DNA from: Toxonevra muliebris
Lineage: Eukaryota; Arthropoda; Insecta; Diptera; Pallopteridae
Length of the DNA: 64,000 bases
Reading direction: 5' to 3'
NCBI GenBank assembly: GCA_963691655.1
Contig: OY829329.1
Coordinates: forward strand, 10,306,708 to 10,370,707
Position numbers and translations under genes: made by a program. Position 1 is the stretch's first letter. Every line of letters begins with the position of its first letter. Positions 35,751 to 48,903 of this stretch are shown here, one piece after another. Under the pieces are notes generated by a model. It was not told the origin of the DNA. It saw nothing but the letters and a program-made list of their open reading frames with translations, and ran no database searches.

Positions 35751-36599
35751 TATAATTTTTTTTAAATACTTTTTCACTTGCATAGTATTATTGCATCCAA
35801 ATTAACATTTTTGATTTTCTTCTTCGCTGTTATTTGACACTGCCATTCAAGTTTAACCACTGTAAGTAACTAGTTCCCATTTATTTCAAGTGTCATTCAT
35901 GCCTTTTTTTTTACATTTTCCATTTATTGTTTTTTATTTGCTTTTTCATTTCGTCATTTTGCGTAGACCTCAAAAAATGCAAAACCTCAGAAACCACTTA
36001 AATCTATCCAAAGATCCGCTTTTACAATTACAAATTGTACTAAGTATATACCAATAAACACAGAGAAGCCATAATAGTAAAATTACAATTAAAAATATCT
36101 AGGTATATGTAAATGTTAAATGCAATTAACTATCTGAAATGAAAACAAAGTATACACTTTACATATTTACTCCTATTTCAACCTTCTTCATATCATTTTA
36201 CTATGAGCCTTGCTATAAAAAGTAATGTTTAATTTACTTATAAAAACATTTCTGAATTGCTATTCAGTGATTGGAATAAATCCAATGAAAGTGATTATTT
36301 TTTTCACAGTTGTTCATTTTATATTCATCAAATAATCGTAAAATGAAACTTCCTTGGTTTTTTATTAGTTATGTAGAAAAAAAAAATATGTGCTCAGATG
36401 ATAAGATTAAGGTTCTTAATGGATTCCTGTTCTCAAGATATCAAACTCAAAAAACCAAAAGGTCTATACTGTACACCTATTACCTATAATAACAATAGTA
36501 TCACTCTAAATCTCGGAAAAATATGGATCAAATTAACCCTAACCATTAGGAAAGCTCTTTTCAGACTTCCTCATGACTCCCTTAGTTGCACTGCTTCAC
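35751..36599. other. Non-coding stretch
   Basis: A/T-rich. A 75-codon frame at 36398-36625 may border the LINE remnant that follows but has no motif I can assign. Confidence 0.45.
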
Positions 36600-37250
36600 T
36601 TACCAACCCTTGCTATTTTTGCTAAAGGAGAGGCTCTCAAAGTCATTTGTAAGCTTACACGCAATGGGTATTAGTATGACACTAGCTGGGATATTGGTCG
36701 CATTGTTGACGATACTGATTTGGGCCTAACAATTCTATCAATGCCATCCGATACAATACCAATAATTCCTGCTTCAAACAGCTCTATAAAATACAAATTC
36801 CAGAAGCCCAAACCTGGTTTTTAGCACATCTAAAATGGTTTTGCATTTTAAATCCAGACTTAATTGCGTTGAAAAACATAGTAGCATGGTTTTGACATGG
36901 GTTCCTAGACAATCAGGAATCTCAGGAAATTAATCCGTTGAGAGGTTCGGAAATTTGTTTCTTATACCCAAAAACTCGTACTCTCTTTGTCGCCTTCAGC
37001 CATCAAGACCAGCATTAACGAGTGGGTAGATTTAACCCACAATCTTAAATGCGAAAAACTGAGAGCCTTTAGGCAGACAAAGATCATTTCTGTTATCAAC
37101 TGGTGGGATTATGTACAACTCAATTTTCTTGGGCCAAACATTTGAATATGATTGGCCTGAGAACTAGTGCATTCTGTGCTGCCTATGGTTCGGAGGAAGA
37201 ATGTGAAAAGTTGGCTGGCCACTTTCTTAGTATCTGCCTCGCTTTCTGTT
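36600..37250 (+). pseudogene. LINE ORF2 RNase H and C-terminal remnant
   Basis: At 36886-36933 the frame reads MVLTWVPRQSGISGN followed by a stop, matching the RNase H signature TWVPGHSGIxGNE with the terminal Glu codon changed to TAA. Further on, SINEWVDLTHNLKCEKLRAFRQTK (about 37010-37085, spanning the W..L..CRQTK segment) and HLNMIGLRTSAFC (about 37136) with a decayed H....C pattern follow the usual order after RNase H. Several frameshifts and stops are present. Jockey/Loa/I-type LINE; clade not resolved. Confidence 0.66.
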
Positions 37251-39033
37251 TTATGTATGTATTAATAAATCTGATAGAATCAAAGAATAGCAAAAAGGAA
37301 CACAAAATATAGTACAATGGACTTAAAACTTGTTCAAGCGATGTATTCTTGAACACTTCTTTTGCAGTTCCCAAAAAAAACCGCAACCCCGGCCCACATT
37401 GCCACATAGCCTTGGTTTCACTAGTATGTCTAACTAAGTTCCCCGAATATTGTATAATTTGCAATTGTGAATATTTTTTCACCTTCTACGGCGAAGGAAC
37501 CTAGCCTAACCTCAGGACTAATCACCACATCTTTTAGTTTTGTGAATGAAATAATTCAAACACTTTAAAACCGATTTTAAATACCAGGAACTGTGTAGTT
37601 AGCTGCTATTTCTTTTAGGAGTTATTTAATAATGAAATGAAATAACTCCTAATGAAAGATGAAATAAGTCTTAAGATTTTTGACGATTAGAAGTAATTTC
37701 GTTGTAACTTTTAAGAAAAAATGAAACAATTCCTGTTTTTTTAATTCATGGTGCCGTATTTTCCTTTGATATTGTCACTTTAACCCCAAATGGAGCCAGA
37801 AGGGGGAATAGGGGTTTTTACCTTTATTTTCTCATAAGGGAAATAAGGGACCACACTCCAATGGCCCTTGATTTAGCTGTCCTAACATATAATCTAGTAA
37901 AACAGGGTGAGCTTTATGAACCTAGCATGACAGCACAATGTTGCCCTAATATTCTGATATTGATTCCCGTACATCGGAACATAAAGGACACGAAAAGACA
38001 GAAATACAGAAAAGACGGCTGGAAGGGCTCTACCCTAGCTAAACTTTGACTAGTTATATTAGATAAGCCAAGCATAGTACAGAAACCAAAATGAGGTTAA
38101 TACGAGTAAAATCGGTTGGTTGATTTAAGTGATAGTTCGATTCACGAACCCAATTGCATATCGTTTTGATACCACATCCTTAGTTGATTCTTCGTTTGGG
38201 TGGACCTTAAAAAGAGGATCATATCCATTCCGATGAATTTAGAAAGTTTGTGGAATTATTCGTGCTTGTTTCAGATAGTTCCCCAAAGTTTCTGAGATAT
38301 GGTGTGCTTAAGATTTTCGTCCTGGTTTGTCCTAAAGTCGGCCATTTAACGGATGGATTAAAGGCTTTGTCATGTTCCGAGACTCTAGTTTATATTCAAA
38401 AATAAACATTTTTTTCTCACATATTCACATCTGATTTCTACTCCAAATGCCAGTTTTTGAATAAACTATAAATTTTGGCCAAAGAAGACCCATTAGGAGA
38501 AGAGTTATGACTTTGTAGTGTTAGGCAAAAACTTTTCTTACAACTTTTCCTATAATAGATTCTCAGACGTAAACATAAAGAAATGCACGGTTATATCCTA
38601 AAAACGCAGAAAACGCCAATTCATGAGCACTAAAAACCGACCAACTTCAACGGGCTGTACAGAACGCCTTACTAAGACTTTTGGCAAAATCCTATATAGG
38701 GTTTTGATTGTTAGATCAAGTACTTTTCAGCTATCATAGTCGTTACGCTGGATCCGAAATTATGTCGCACAGTGTTATTAAAAATATTTAAATTCGAAAT
38801 ACAACTGTTCAATATTACTTTATTCCATTCATATTATAAATAGTTAGAAATACAATTAAGGTAAAAAAAAATTTTACCAGCCAGAAAAAGAAAGAACTTT
38901 TTTTTGAGACTGTCAGCATACTAGCGTGGTTAAGGGTTAAGCGTAAAATACTGCATATAAAATGTACGATAATTTAGAATGTAATACAGTTTTATATTGA
39001 AGAAAAAAAATTTGGAAAAATATTTTATACCTA
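37251..39033. other. Non-coding or unassigned stretch
   Basis: Slightly less A/T-rich than average at 37780-38400 but without recognisable domains or repeat ends. It may hold further decayed retroelement sequence. No gene supported. Confidence 0.45.
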
Positions 39034-40329
39034 TACAGGGTGACAATTGTAAAGTGACGCAAGTTTAATACTCTGCAGCAAGCTTTGCCATTTACCGTTT
39101 CTTTAATTTAAAAAGCAAATTCATTCATCATTGGCTTTGCTTTTAATTTCATTTGAATTTTTGTTATTACATTTTGAAATTTCCATAAAAATGGACAAGG
39201 AAAATATTCGTCGTGAAATTATGAAATTTCATTTGGCAAATTATAGTAGCCGTCAAATTGCAAAGGCTTTAAATTTGTCAAGTCGTACGGTAGACCGAGC
39301 TATTATTCGATATAATGAAACTGGGGGTTTTGGAGATAGAGACCGGGGAAAATTTTCAACAGTTGCCACTACTGGTTTAACAGAAAAAATACGTAAACGA
39401 ATCAAGCGAAATCCAAGGCGCTCAATGAGAAAAATCGCTAAGGAAGTGGGAGTAAACCGTGAAACAGTGCGAATCATTGCAAAATCAAAGCTTAATCTTA
39501 AGCCGTACAAGCTCCGAAAAGCTCAAGATCTGACACAAAAAAAGAAAGATTTGCGACTGCAAAGATGCAAGGCGTTGCAACGCTCCTCCGTGTTAAAAAA
39601 TAAATGTTGAAAATATCTTGTTTACAGATGAAAAAATTTTCACGGTTGAACAACATTTCAATGCGCAAAATGACCGAATGTGGCTAACATCATCATCGCA
39701 ACACAATAGGACTGTTGGCCGAGTTCAAAAGCCAGCTTCCGTTATGGTATGGGCTGGAGTTTCCGCTAATGCCAGAACCCCTCTAATATTCGTTGAAGAG
39801 GGTGTTAAAATTGACCAGGTTGTTTATCGGAGCATTTTAAATGAACATGTTCTTCCCTGGGCCCAAGATACATTTGGAAATGAAAACTGGACTTTCCAGC
39901 AAGATTCTGCACCTTCCCACATGGCAAAATTAACGCAAACATGGATAAAAGACAATTTTTCTGGATTCATAATATCTCAAGAATGGCCACCATACTCCCC
40001 AGACTTGAATCCAATGGACTACTCTATTTGGAGTATTTTAGAGAGTAAGGCTTCTGCATCTCAACGCCACAGTCTGGAGTCGCTGACAAATTCATTAGAG
40101 AAAGCCTGGACTGAAATTGATCAGGAAGTCCTGCGGCGAACAGTCCTACGATTTCCGGATCGATTGAAGGCATGTGTGCAGGCTAAAGGAGGTTATATTG
40201 AATGAGGTGGGGTTCAAATGAATGCTTATATATTCAGCAATGTTAACACTTAATTGTACTTAATGGAAGTACGCCCTTTTGAAAATAACTGCTGAAATGT
40301 GTGCGTCACTTTACGATTGTCACCCTGTA
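39034..40329 (+). mobile_element. Tc1/mariner maT-type element, copy 1 (1,292 bp)
   Basis: CAGGGTGACAATTGTAAAGT starts at 39036. The 26-bp left terminal repeat (39036-39061) is inverted at 40302-40327 with one mismatch. TA sits on both sides (39034-39035 and 40328-40329), as for all Tc1/mariner elements. The element holds a single transposase gene in the same orientation. It is nearly identical to 49354-50641 (about 19 substitutions counted by eye plus small indels), so activity in this lineage was recent. The terminal repeats are intact, so it could still be mobilised in trans if a related transposase is present (inference). Confidence 0.97.
39191..40205 (+). pseudogene. maT-type transposase, frameshifted (copy 1)
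   Basis: The start is MDKENIRREIMKF at 39191. The frame before it is open but outside the conserved start. Residues about 5-60 and 85-125 form the two helix-turn-helix parts of the paired-like DNA-binding domain (YSSRQIAKALNLSSRTVDRA; SMRKIAKEVGVNRETVR). The catalytic core has Asp in LFTDEKIF (39627), Asp in FQQDSAPSH (39903) and Asp in PDLNPMDY (40017). The last two are separated by 37 residues, the DD37D signature of the maT group. About 4 extra bases near 39602-39605 shift the frame and create stops between the two domains. Otherwise it would be about 336 residues. The protein would cut and paste the element in the nucleus; this copy cannot make it. Confidence 0.95.
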
Positions 40330-41630
40330 TATTTTTATATATACGAGCACATCCCTCCATCCATCTATTTATACAGACACAAAATTTATATGTATTTGTA
40401 TATATTTGTATATATGTATTGATAAATCAACGGTTACCAAAACAATGCAAATGAAAATAATAAACAAAACATCAACCCAAAAAGCAAACATAATTACCCG
40501 ATTACAGCAAAATACATGCACGGATATATACATGCACGGATATACATATACATGCACGGATATATGCACGTAAATGTATTGTAATATCTGCATGTACATT
40601 GAACATTAGCAGCGATAAATGCGACAATGGAACGACATAAAGTTACGCTAGAGTGCATTCAAAACAAAACAAACCAAAAACCAAACCAAAAAAGTTTTTT
40701 CACTCACTTTGCTGAGAAACCATATTCAAGTGCACATTGCACATTATTGCTACCCAAAAACTAATAGTAAAAAGAAACAATGACAAGAACAACAACAACA
40801 ACAACAGTAACAGCAAATGGTTAACAACATTTTCAACCTATCGATGGGTTTTAATGCATATACATACACTGAAAACAATGCAGCAACATTGTATTATGAA
40901 AAATATGTCGCATGCATGGGCTTCACATAAAGTAAAGTAAAATAGAAATGAAACTATGGTAACCCAAAAAAAAAAAAAAAAAAAAAAAAATTTATTGAGC
41001 AGTTGGTAGGCGAAATGTTTGCGATGCCCACACAAAAAGTAACAACAGTAGAAGCAACAAACAGCCAGCGATAGGCAACCACAGCAACAATATGCATTTT
41101 GTATACGATTTGTGCAAAAATTGTTTCCGCATTAATAACAAAAAATATTAACTACTCCTACTACTTACTACTTACATACATATCTACTGCCAACACAATT
41201 TCATGTGCATGTATGCACTTACACATTTACATTACTATCATTGCCATTATAGCCATGAGTAGGTAGTAGGTACTGGCCCAACAACAACAACAGCAAAAAA
41301 GTACTGAAATATCGATTTTGTTGACATTGTTCATTGTCCCAAAACTCAAAAGTTCAATATTGTTGTTGGTAGTTATAAAATCATAAGTAGGTACACATAC
41401 TAAAGTGAGAATTTATGAAAAGTTCATTGGAGCTTTAATCAAAATAAAAACAAAAACAGAAAGATATTAAAGTAAGCTACTTTATTTGGAAATGATTCGA
41501 ATGTGCATTGAAGAGGAAGTTTACGATTCAAGAACTTAAAACTTTTCTTTAATGGAAAAAGCAAATTGAACTCTGCATCCTTTTAAATTTCAAACTTAGG
41601 TTTACGGATCAAGATTTTGTGATATTATCA
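40330..41630. other. Non-coding stretch with simple repeats
   Basis: Contains three ACATGCACGGATATA-type units (40513-40570), a CAACAA run (40787-40806), a 22-base A run near 40968-40990, and CAACAA again at 41280-41290. No gene. Confidence 0.65.
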
Positions 41631-41677
41631 TTTCGTCATGTACCAGATTTCGTCGAAGATTGACTGTTCAAGTTTAT

Positions 41678-42030
41678 GCCACTTTTTTGACAAGAAAAAG
41701 CTAAGAGGCAAGCCTAGAATGATTTTATTAAAATCGGAAGTTTTTAATGTTTTCTTTAAGTTCAGAAAAAAACCTGAAATGAGATTATATAATAGTCCAA
41801 AGTTTTTGTCACTTTCTTGATAAGAAAAAGCGGAGATGCAAACCTGAAACGATGGCATAATAATCCGAAGTTTTTGCCACGTTCTTGGTAAGAAAATAGC
41901 AGAGAGACAAACCTGGAATGATTGTATAATAATCCAAAGATTTTGCCACTTTCATGCTGAGAAAATAGCAGAGAGACAAACCTGTAACGATTGTATATTA
42001 ATCCCAAGTTTTTGGGACTTTATTAAAAAG
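41678..42030. repeat. 69-bp tandem array, about 4-5 units
   Basis: Units start near 41678 (diverged), 41808, 41876 and 41945, with a partial unit after 42011. The core is GCCACTTTCTTGATAAGAAA then AGAGACAAACCTG and GATTGTATAATAATCC. As 69 is divisible by three, minus-strand frames stay open over several units with a 23-residue quasi-repeat (FGLLYN..RFVSLLFS.QE). I read this as a by-product, not a gene. Confidence 0.78.
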
Positions 42031-42389
42031 AAACAATCTCGAGTTGCTCACAGATGTTTGTGCTATTGAAGTTACACCACCTAATTACTGAAGAAACTGT
42101 GATTGAAGAAGTTGAGATCATCCTTCCCTCCTCTATTTGTTTTTTTTTCGTACGCTGGAAGGTAGAAATCTCGCATAGATACCGCAAAACTCCTTTCTAT
42201 CGATTAAAATCACCTTCTTCCTATTCTTTCACTCTCCCCGCGGATTTATCGGTAAGAGTTGTTCCACAGGGTTAGATCTAGCGGTTCAATTCTCGATCTG
42301 TTTTCCTTCTCGCTCTTTCAGCGACATTTTTCAATAGATTCGCACATCTATATTAGGTTAGGTTTGCCAGTGTCGACTGCGTCCCAAAG

Positions 42390-42965
42390 AGCTTACATCA
42401 GTTTTAACCTCTCTTTCTCTCTCGGGTTTTCACTTTTATTGGGGCAGATTGGACAGTATTGGTCTTTCTCATGTCAGAATCTATGCAGGTATTCTCTCAT
42501 GTTCGCTCAACAGTTACGTGATATAAAAATCGACATCACCGTGCCTATGTTGACACCAATCCGCAATGTCGGAAATCAACGTGAAAATACAGCGCCTTTG
42601 TGTGGAGAACTCCCAGCGCTGCTGCCACTCCAATATAAATCATTATTCATGATAGTTTTTTAGGAGACTATGAAAATTAAATCTAGAGGTTAATTTTCAA
42701 AGTCATGACTCATTATCATTATTGCTCAATCAGTTTTAATTTTGCCGTGGGCCTTTCTCCTGCTTTATTATAAAACTTTTGAGTTCTGTTACATGAATGT
42801 CTATGGGTAGCTTTCCTGCGATGAAACATATCGTGTTTTTCGATACGGATCGAAAAGCCTCAATGCACTTAAACTTTGAGCAACTAGCGCAAGAGTGCAT
42901 GTTTTTTCTTAGGGCACAAAATGTCTGGAGAAATGGGGGAACTGGCGGAGTTTCCAGCAACAAAT
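42390..42965 (-). pseudogene. R1-like LINE ORF2 C-terminal remnant
   Basis: On the minus strand, EAFRSVSKNTICFIAGKLPI with DIHVTEL (about 42880-42790) matches the A(Y/F)RTVS..A..VIAG..PIDL region after the RT domain of R1-clade elements. Then WQQRWEFSTQRRCIFTLISD and W..HRHGDVDFYIT*LLSEHE (about 42620-42490) match the conserved WQ.RW..S..GRWT.RLIP and HGE..FYLTQ.L.GHG pattern. EKDQYCPICPNK (about 42465-42430) resembles the terminal CxxC knuckle. The TAA in FYIT*LL sits where Gln is usual. Frameshifts lie between the blocks. Dead copy. Confidence 0.7.
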
Positions 42966-42969
42966 CCAA

Positions 42970-45900
42970 TAAGATTTATAAAGAGAACTAGTTGAACTAA
43001 AGAAAAGGAGGTGAGGGGAATAAAAGGTACGAATTTTGACGATAAATACCGTTGTTTTTGAATTAAAATACCTAAAGAAACAATAAACCTAAACCACTTG
43101 CTCCGGTTTCAAAATCTCTGAATCCTCTAGTAATCCAGAACACAGAGGAGTTCCAGAAGAATATAAAAAATTACACAGGTCGACAAAATTGGATGAAACT
43201 TCAAACTCTGCGTCAATACTGCACTTTTCCATCGGTTTTTGGTGCTCTGAAGCTGATTTTGACCTGGTTTTCGAGATATTTTAACTGACACTGTTTTCCG
43301 ATAAATTCGGATTAATATGTATTGACTACGAATTAATTTTCTTTAGAAACCCCATTGCGGCATCTCAAAGTACTAACTATTTTCTTATTTCTTTTCGGAA
43401 AACGTCAAACTTATTACCATCAGCGAACGATTTCTCCCAGAAAAATAATGTGATGCAGTAATTCTGTGGTCGGATTCACACCAAAAACTTTTTCAAATAC
43501 CTTCTAATTCAAAGTATTTTTTCTATTATTTTTTGATAGTTTTATGAGCGTTTTCAATTTTGATGTGAAAACATCTTTACTCGGGGCTGAATGAAAACTT
43601 ATAGTAGAACGAATTGATAGAAATTAAAATCAAATGTCACGTTGGACTCGTGTAAGTTGTCATAGTATGTGTGAGTTTTTAAGTGTATATTTTATTATAT
43701 ATATTTTACTATTTAAGCCCAAAAGTATGCAACACATAAATCTTTTGTCACAAAACGGTTGTGGATTTTACTTACATATCAATGAAATAGTTTATTGCAT
43801 AATTTATTTTAGTTTATTGTTTATTCTTTCCAAATTGAAATTGTGAAATAATATAGACGTCTAAAAATCAGAGCCAGTGCATTGAAAAAAGAAAATGAAA
43901 AATTTAAAAAACCCAAACTTGCTTGCACTTTTTTCAACTTAAAAACGGCAACTTTTATAATGAAGTAAACAAAAATGCTTAAAGTATGTTAATATATCAT
44001 GTGACGAGTGCAGAAGGTACTCATTTTAGTTTTTTAGATCTCTTAGTTTTTTTCTAGCTACTTTTTTCTTCCTACACACATTACTGAAAAACTCCATAAA
44101 TTCAAATAAAGCAATAAAAAGAGCCAATAACATTCGGGTGAAATAAAATAAAAAATAATTAAAAATGTCTTAACTATTGCAAATTGTTTTAGGATCACGA
44201 GTCCAAATGAATTTCACTAATCAAACGTTGTGGCTGTCTCTAGAATAACTTTTCGAGTGAGGCAAAAATAAAGTATGTAGAAATTGCTACTATTTTGGGA
44301 ATTATCTCAGAAATAGGACTGAAGAATTTTTTGTTGACTTTTGTGCTTTAGACTCACTATTCCTCAACGAGTTTTGTTCCACAAAACGCTAAGGTTCTTG
44401 GATTGGGAAATAAATTTCCAATTTGTAATTGTGAAACAATTTTTTTTTTTTTCTTTGTGGGTTTTTTTCTTTAAGGGCTGAACCCTTAAATTCAATTTTA
44501 AAGTTCATACTAACACCTCATAAACTACAAAAGAAATTTGAGAGGAATTTTATTTGCATGAGGGAAATGATTTTATGTCCTTTTATTATAATTTTTTTTT
44601 TTTGTAACAATTTCATAAGTATCTGGTCAACTTTTCATTTTATTTTGTTTTATTGATTTCCATTGTCTATTTTTTTTTCTTTTTTGTTTTGCTTTTATAG
44701 TTTCCTGCTTGATTCTTTCTTTTTTTGTTTGGTTTGTGGGAATTCACCATATGATATGTAAATGTTTTAAATTTTTAATATGATTGACATAAAACAAAAG
44801 TTAAAACAAATGGGTGAAATTACTTTTAAGGGACTTTAAATATTTTTAAATATTTATGAACTTTTATTGTTTTTTCATTACACTATTGGGAATCAAAAAA
44901 AAAAAAAAAGTAGTAAAAAGATTGGCAGTTATAAGAGATGCAAGGTTGTTGTATTTATCAGTTATTTGTTGTAGTTTTTATTATTAATTGATGAGAGAGA
45001 ATACCCTATATTTTTCACAAAAATATTTAGAAATCGATAGGTTTTATAGTTTTTTTAAAACTAGGTGATCTGAGTTATCATTCGCTGGAACCTACTGTTA
45101 AGTTTGTTTAGTTCTTAGAGAAATTTTGATACATAACTTCAAACTATTTTGAATATTAAAGCATTATTCCGACAAAGCTTTGAGTTTGAGAACAATGGGC
45201 ATTCATAGAAATCATAATTTATTTCAATTCGTAAATTTAATTTTAAACAAAATCTTTTTCCTTTTCCTGCTTCCTAGAAATCGTCTGTATAGCTTTAGCA
45301 AAAACATGTTATGCTTCATTTAATTGTAAAACAAACAAAAAATCTTAACAGAAATGGCTCCAAAAGTCATTGCTCTTTTTTCTGCTTACCCATCGGCATA
45401 ACCTAAAGTAGCTCTACAGTAAGTGAGGTACTGACTAACGTAGAAAATAAGAAATAGCAAAAAGAAGCAATTGTTTGAATATGCAAAATAAATCTAAACA
45501 AAAATTGTAAGCAAATCTACAAAAGCCAAATAGTTAAAGTTAACCACCAAAGAAACCCAAAAAACCAAAACAAAAAAAAAAAGCAAAAAAATAAACTCAA
45601 ACAACTCGAAAATCCTTAAGGAAATTTTCGTATATCTGTGAAGGAATAACAAAGAGCCAAGCAGAGATTTCCATAAATGCTTAACGTGTGTTTTGTGTAG
45701 AGCTTCTTTTGTTTTTTTCTCTTTTTTTTTTTTTTTTGGTTTTCATTTTTGTACTTCTAAGAAGAAAAAACAGGAATTTAATGAAGCGTTGAATCTTGTC
45801 GGTTTGAGCATGTACTTGTAGCTAGTATATACTTTATAAACGAATAAGAAGATGCTATTAAGTACAAGCCAGCAGCTTGTTATTACAACACTTTTTCATA

Positions 45901-46368
45901 ATAATTGTTTAGATTTTTCTGTAATGTTTTGGCATTGTTTATTTACTGTTTTGTTTCTGTTCTGTTCCTGTGCTTGCCATTTTATATTTACATTGAATGC
46001 GGTAGCGATATTTGCTGTCAGAAACTTTACTTTGTAAATGTGCGCTTGCTTGCTTAGCACAACCTTTCATGGCCATTGGGACAAATACGACCCAGCTGAA
46101 CTGTTTACTACCTTTTTTTTCATTTTCAGAACATTTTCAGGAATTCAAACTGCTATTCGAACATAATGATCAATTCGAGTCTTATAGTTTCAGAGCCTTG
46201 TAACGTCATCTTAAAGCCAAAAATATTAAAATTTTGGTTTTAAACACTATTTAGAGCATTTTATGTTGAATGTTTTTAGATCTGAAACTTCTTAGTCGGA
46301 AATATGATCATCTTTCATGTTTCCCGAAATATCAATATATTTTGAATAGATCGATTTCCTTTTGTATG
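42970..46368. other. Non-coding stretch
   Basis: About 3.4 kb of A/T-rich sequence with T runs (44440-44453, 45720-45738) and an A run near 44896. Small frames such as 43634-43846 and 45852-46037 are hydrophobic translations of T-rich sequence. A donor-like ACA|GTAAGTG lies at 45419 without a good upstream acceptor. No element ends recognised. Confidence 0.6.
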
Positions 46369-47305
46369 GTACGAGGCAAGGCCGTATTTAGAGGGAGGTT
46401 TTGGGGGTTCTGACCGCCCCCCTCCCCCGAAATCTGGAAACTTTATTCTAATTTTAGAGATTAATTGCCAATGGATGGAAAAAAAAAGTCAAAATAAAAT
46501 CTATTTAACGATATTTTTTACTTCCATCGGTTTTTTTTTCTAGAAAGTGATATATAAAAAAAATAAATTTGAAATCTTGCGATCAAATCCAATTTGTTTT
46601 CTTCGACATGAGGTTTGACTACGGATTCAAAAAGAGAAGATGATACTGAGCACTCCTGCATTCATAGTTTTTCTGGGTCAGTAACTGTTTTTGATTTAAA
46701 GTTTCGTCCTGAATCAGTTTGAAAAGTTTAAAAATTAATAAGAATAGAAAAAATTATCGGATCCTTGTAAAATTAGACTTGCTTGAACCCCATTTTTGCC
46801 TAAAACGGGACGTGATGGGAAGTTTTTGACCTCAGATTCGTGTTCAACGTGAAAAATTCTTTCGCAAAAACTCCAGCAAAACCCATGCAGTTTTGGAGGC
46901 AATCTCAAAATATAATTAATTTTTTAACGAAACGAAAGATCTCAACCTCATTCGGGTTCCTTCTATTTTTGGTATTTTTTTTGAGGTTGAGTACATCATC
47001 AGTAGTGGGAAGTCAATGAGTTAATAAAATTGTGTCCTTCACGATGAATATTTATTTGAAAAAATTTAATTTGATTATTCTGGGAATTTTTTGTCACATT
47101 TTTTTGAGGTTAAGATTAAAAAAAATCGGAAAACTTTTCCTAAAATTTTAATTTTATAGGGTCCATCAAATATATCATCGATTTAATTTATTGTATTTAA
47201 AAATCAGTTTGATAAAAATTATTTATGAATGTTTTCTTCGAATAAACCCCCTGCCGCCCCCCTCCCCCCCCCGAAAAAATGTCTGGCTACGGCCCTGGTA
47301 CGAGG
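46369..47305. mobile_element. hAT-like non-autonomous element, copy 2 (921 bp)
   Basis: GTACGAGG is duplicated exactly at 46369-46376 and 47298-47305. Ends are CAAGGCCGTA (46377) and the inverse of CAGGGCCGTA (ending 47297), as in copy 1 at 29614, with the same G-rich left and C-rich right inner arms and the same orientation. Differences are substitutions and small indels, for example sequence near 30160-30240 missing here. The different 8-mers at the two sites show independent insertions. Confidence 0.87.
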
Positions 47306-48815
47306 TATTGATATATAATGAGAATCCTGTTTCTCAATTTATAGTTTTTTTTTATAGCTTTTCTCACATGTCTAGTTTAAAGTTAAATTGTATTTTAAAC
47401 AATTTTTATTTAGAAAAGTTGCGTCGTTCATCACAAATCCACAAAAAAAAAAATTTAATTTTTCGCTATTTAAGGTCGGTCGTAAAAGGGTTAAACACCA
47501 CAAATTGCTTATATAATTTATTGTTCATTTGTAGCAATAACACAATAGGAGCAGGGATTTATTTTTAATTTAATCAAAGAATAAGTGGATATACTGTAGT
47601 TAATCATCAAGGGTTTTTCAAAACCAGAATGGGATCGTCGAACTACTTTCAAAAATGCCGATTTCATCCTTTTAACAAATTTTTAACAAATTTCAAATAT
47701 TTATAGTAATATGTTTTACAATAAAGTATAATTATTTACTAAATTCAATACTCGAATTGCAAAAAATTTTGGTTTAAGTCAATCGAAAATGATCAAAATT
47801 CAAAAATGATTTTAAGGTTAGCGTTTTTTTTTAAATTTTGACAAGCTGGAAACTAAGTTTGTTTGCTGTTTGGGATTTGCTTCAAAGCAGTTCAAAGAGT
47901 TTATATTGTGACTGAACGACCCATTGTGATGACAGGGTTGGAACCTCCCTGGTCTAGAGCACTACCCATAACGGCAAAAAATGAGAAAAATCTAAATTTT
48001 TACAATTATTAAAATTATTAGGCTTTGAATGAACAATGATGCCAGAAGAATATCAAAAAGTTCATAGAACTATCAGATCAGATGATCGTTTCGGAACCAG
48101 CTACGGTTCCTCATCAGTGATCTTTGTGATTATTCCCTAATTTCAGCAATCTATATAAGTGAAAATACTGTAAAGTAAATGAGAGTTACAAAGTCATTTT
48201 TACATTTTTGGATTAAAATTTCTTGGAATCCTTACGAACAGATGGAAAATAATTACTCGGGTTCATGATGCTTATGCACTAGTTGATCAAGACATTGTAT
48301 TGTATTGTATTGTATTATAGAGGTTTCTGTCGTTGTACCGCGACCTATAAGATCTATCTAGAGTACCTCATCCATAACTGAAACGGATGCTAGATTTTTC
48401 CTGTTTTGAAAAATATATTTTTTCAAGAGCAACGATCATAATGCATGAGATATTTTGCCTTCGCGAGGGCAGTGTTTTATATCCAAAATTTTCACACCCC
48501 CTGGTTTCGCTAGTGGGACTGTGCAATCATAAATTCTTTTAAATAGTGTTTTTTGTTCCACAATTTTAAAGTGTTCTTTGTGTCCCAGTTTTGATTTAGT
48601 TGTACGTGATATATCTGGTCTCGTCTAGTCTAAGGTATACTCTTGATTCATTGAGGACTAATGGTTTGTTAAACGGAAATGCTTCGTGTCTACCAATTTA
48701 TCAATAGATATACGGGGTTTTCAGTTTTTACGTGGATGTTTTCGATTTAGTTAGTGAACGACTTCAATGAAAGGCTTCAGTTAGTGATGTCCGAATAGTG
48801 GTACAGGCAATGAAG
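47306..48815. other. Non-coding stretch
   Basis: Contains a TGTAT pentanucleotide run at about 48295-48316, and CGTAAAAGGGTTAA near 47478-47491, which resembles a lone piggyBac-like terminus without a partner. No gene supported. Confidence 0.5.
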
Positions 48816-48903
48816 CTTGTTCCTCATCTCACTCTCTTTCTATCTGGCCACTATATGGTTAAATATCACCTAAGTAAATTAGGTATGTCACATGAGACAT
48901 GGA
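48816..48903 (+). pseudogene. LINE ORF2 C-terminal remnant, part 1
   Basis: Reads LVPHLTLFLSGHYMVKYHLS then KLGMSHETW, matching the (L/T)GH....YHL.K.G.....C segment after the RNase H domain of LINE ORF2. The sequence breaks off exactly at the target duplication of the MITE at 48904, and the matching continuation appears at 50657. Upstream similarity fades. Confidence 0.7.

Noticed and set aside
39253..39510. Minus-strand frames opposite the maT transposases (also 49571-49828)
   Set aside because: Antisense shadows of the transposase coding strand.
42259..42663. 134-codon plus-strand frame
   Set aside because: It is the antisense of the R1-like LINE remnant, whose conserved blocks read on the minus strand.
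45350..45418. Exon between TTAACAG and GTAAGTG
   Set aside because: The upstream acceptor has no pyrimidine tract, and the short ATG frame stops inside.
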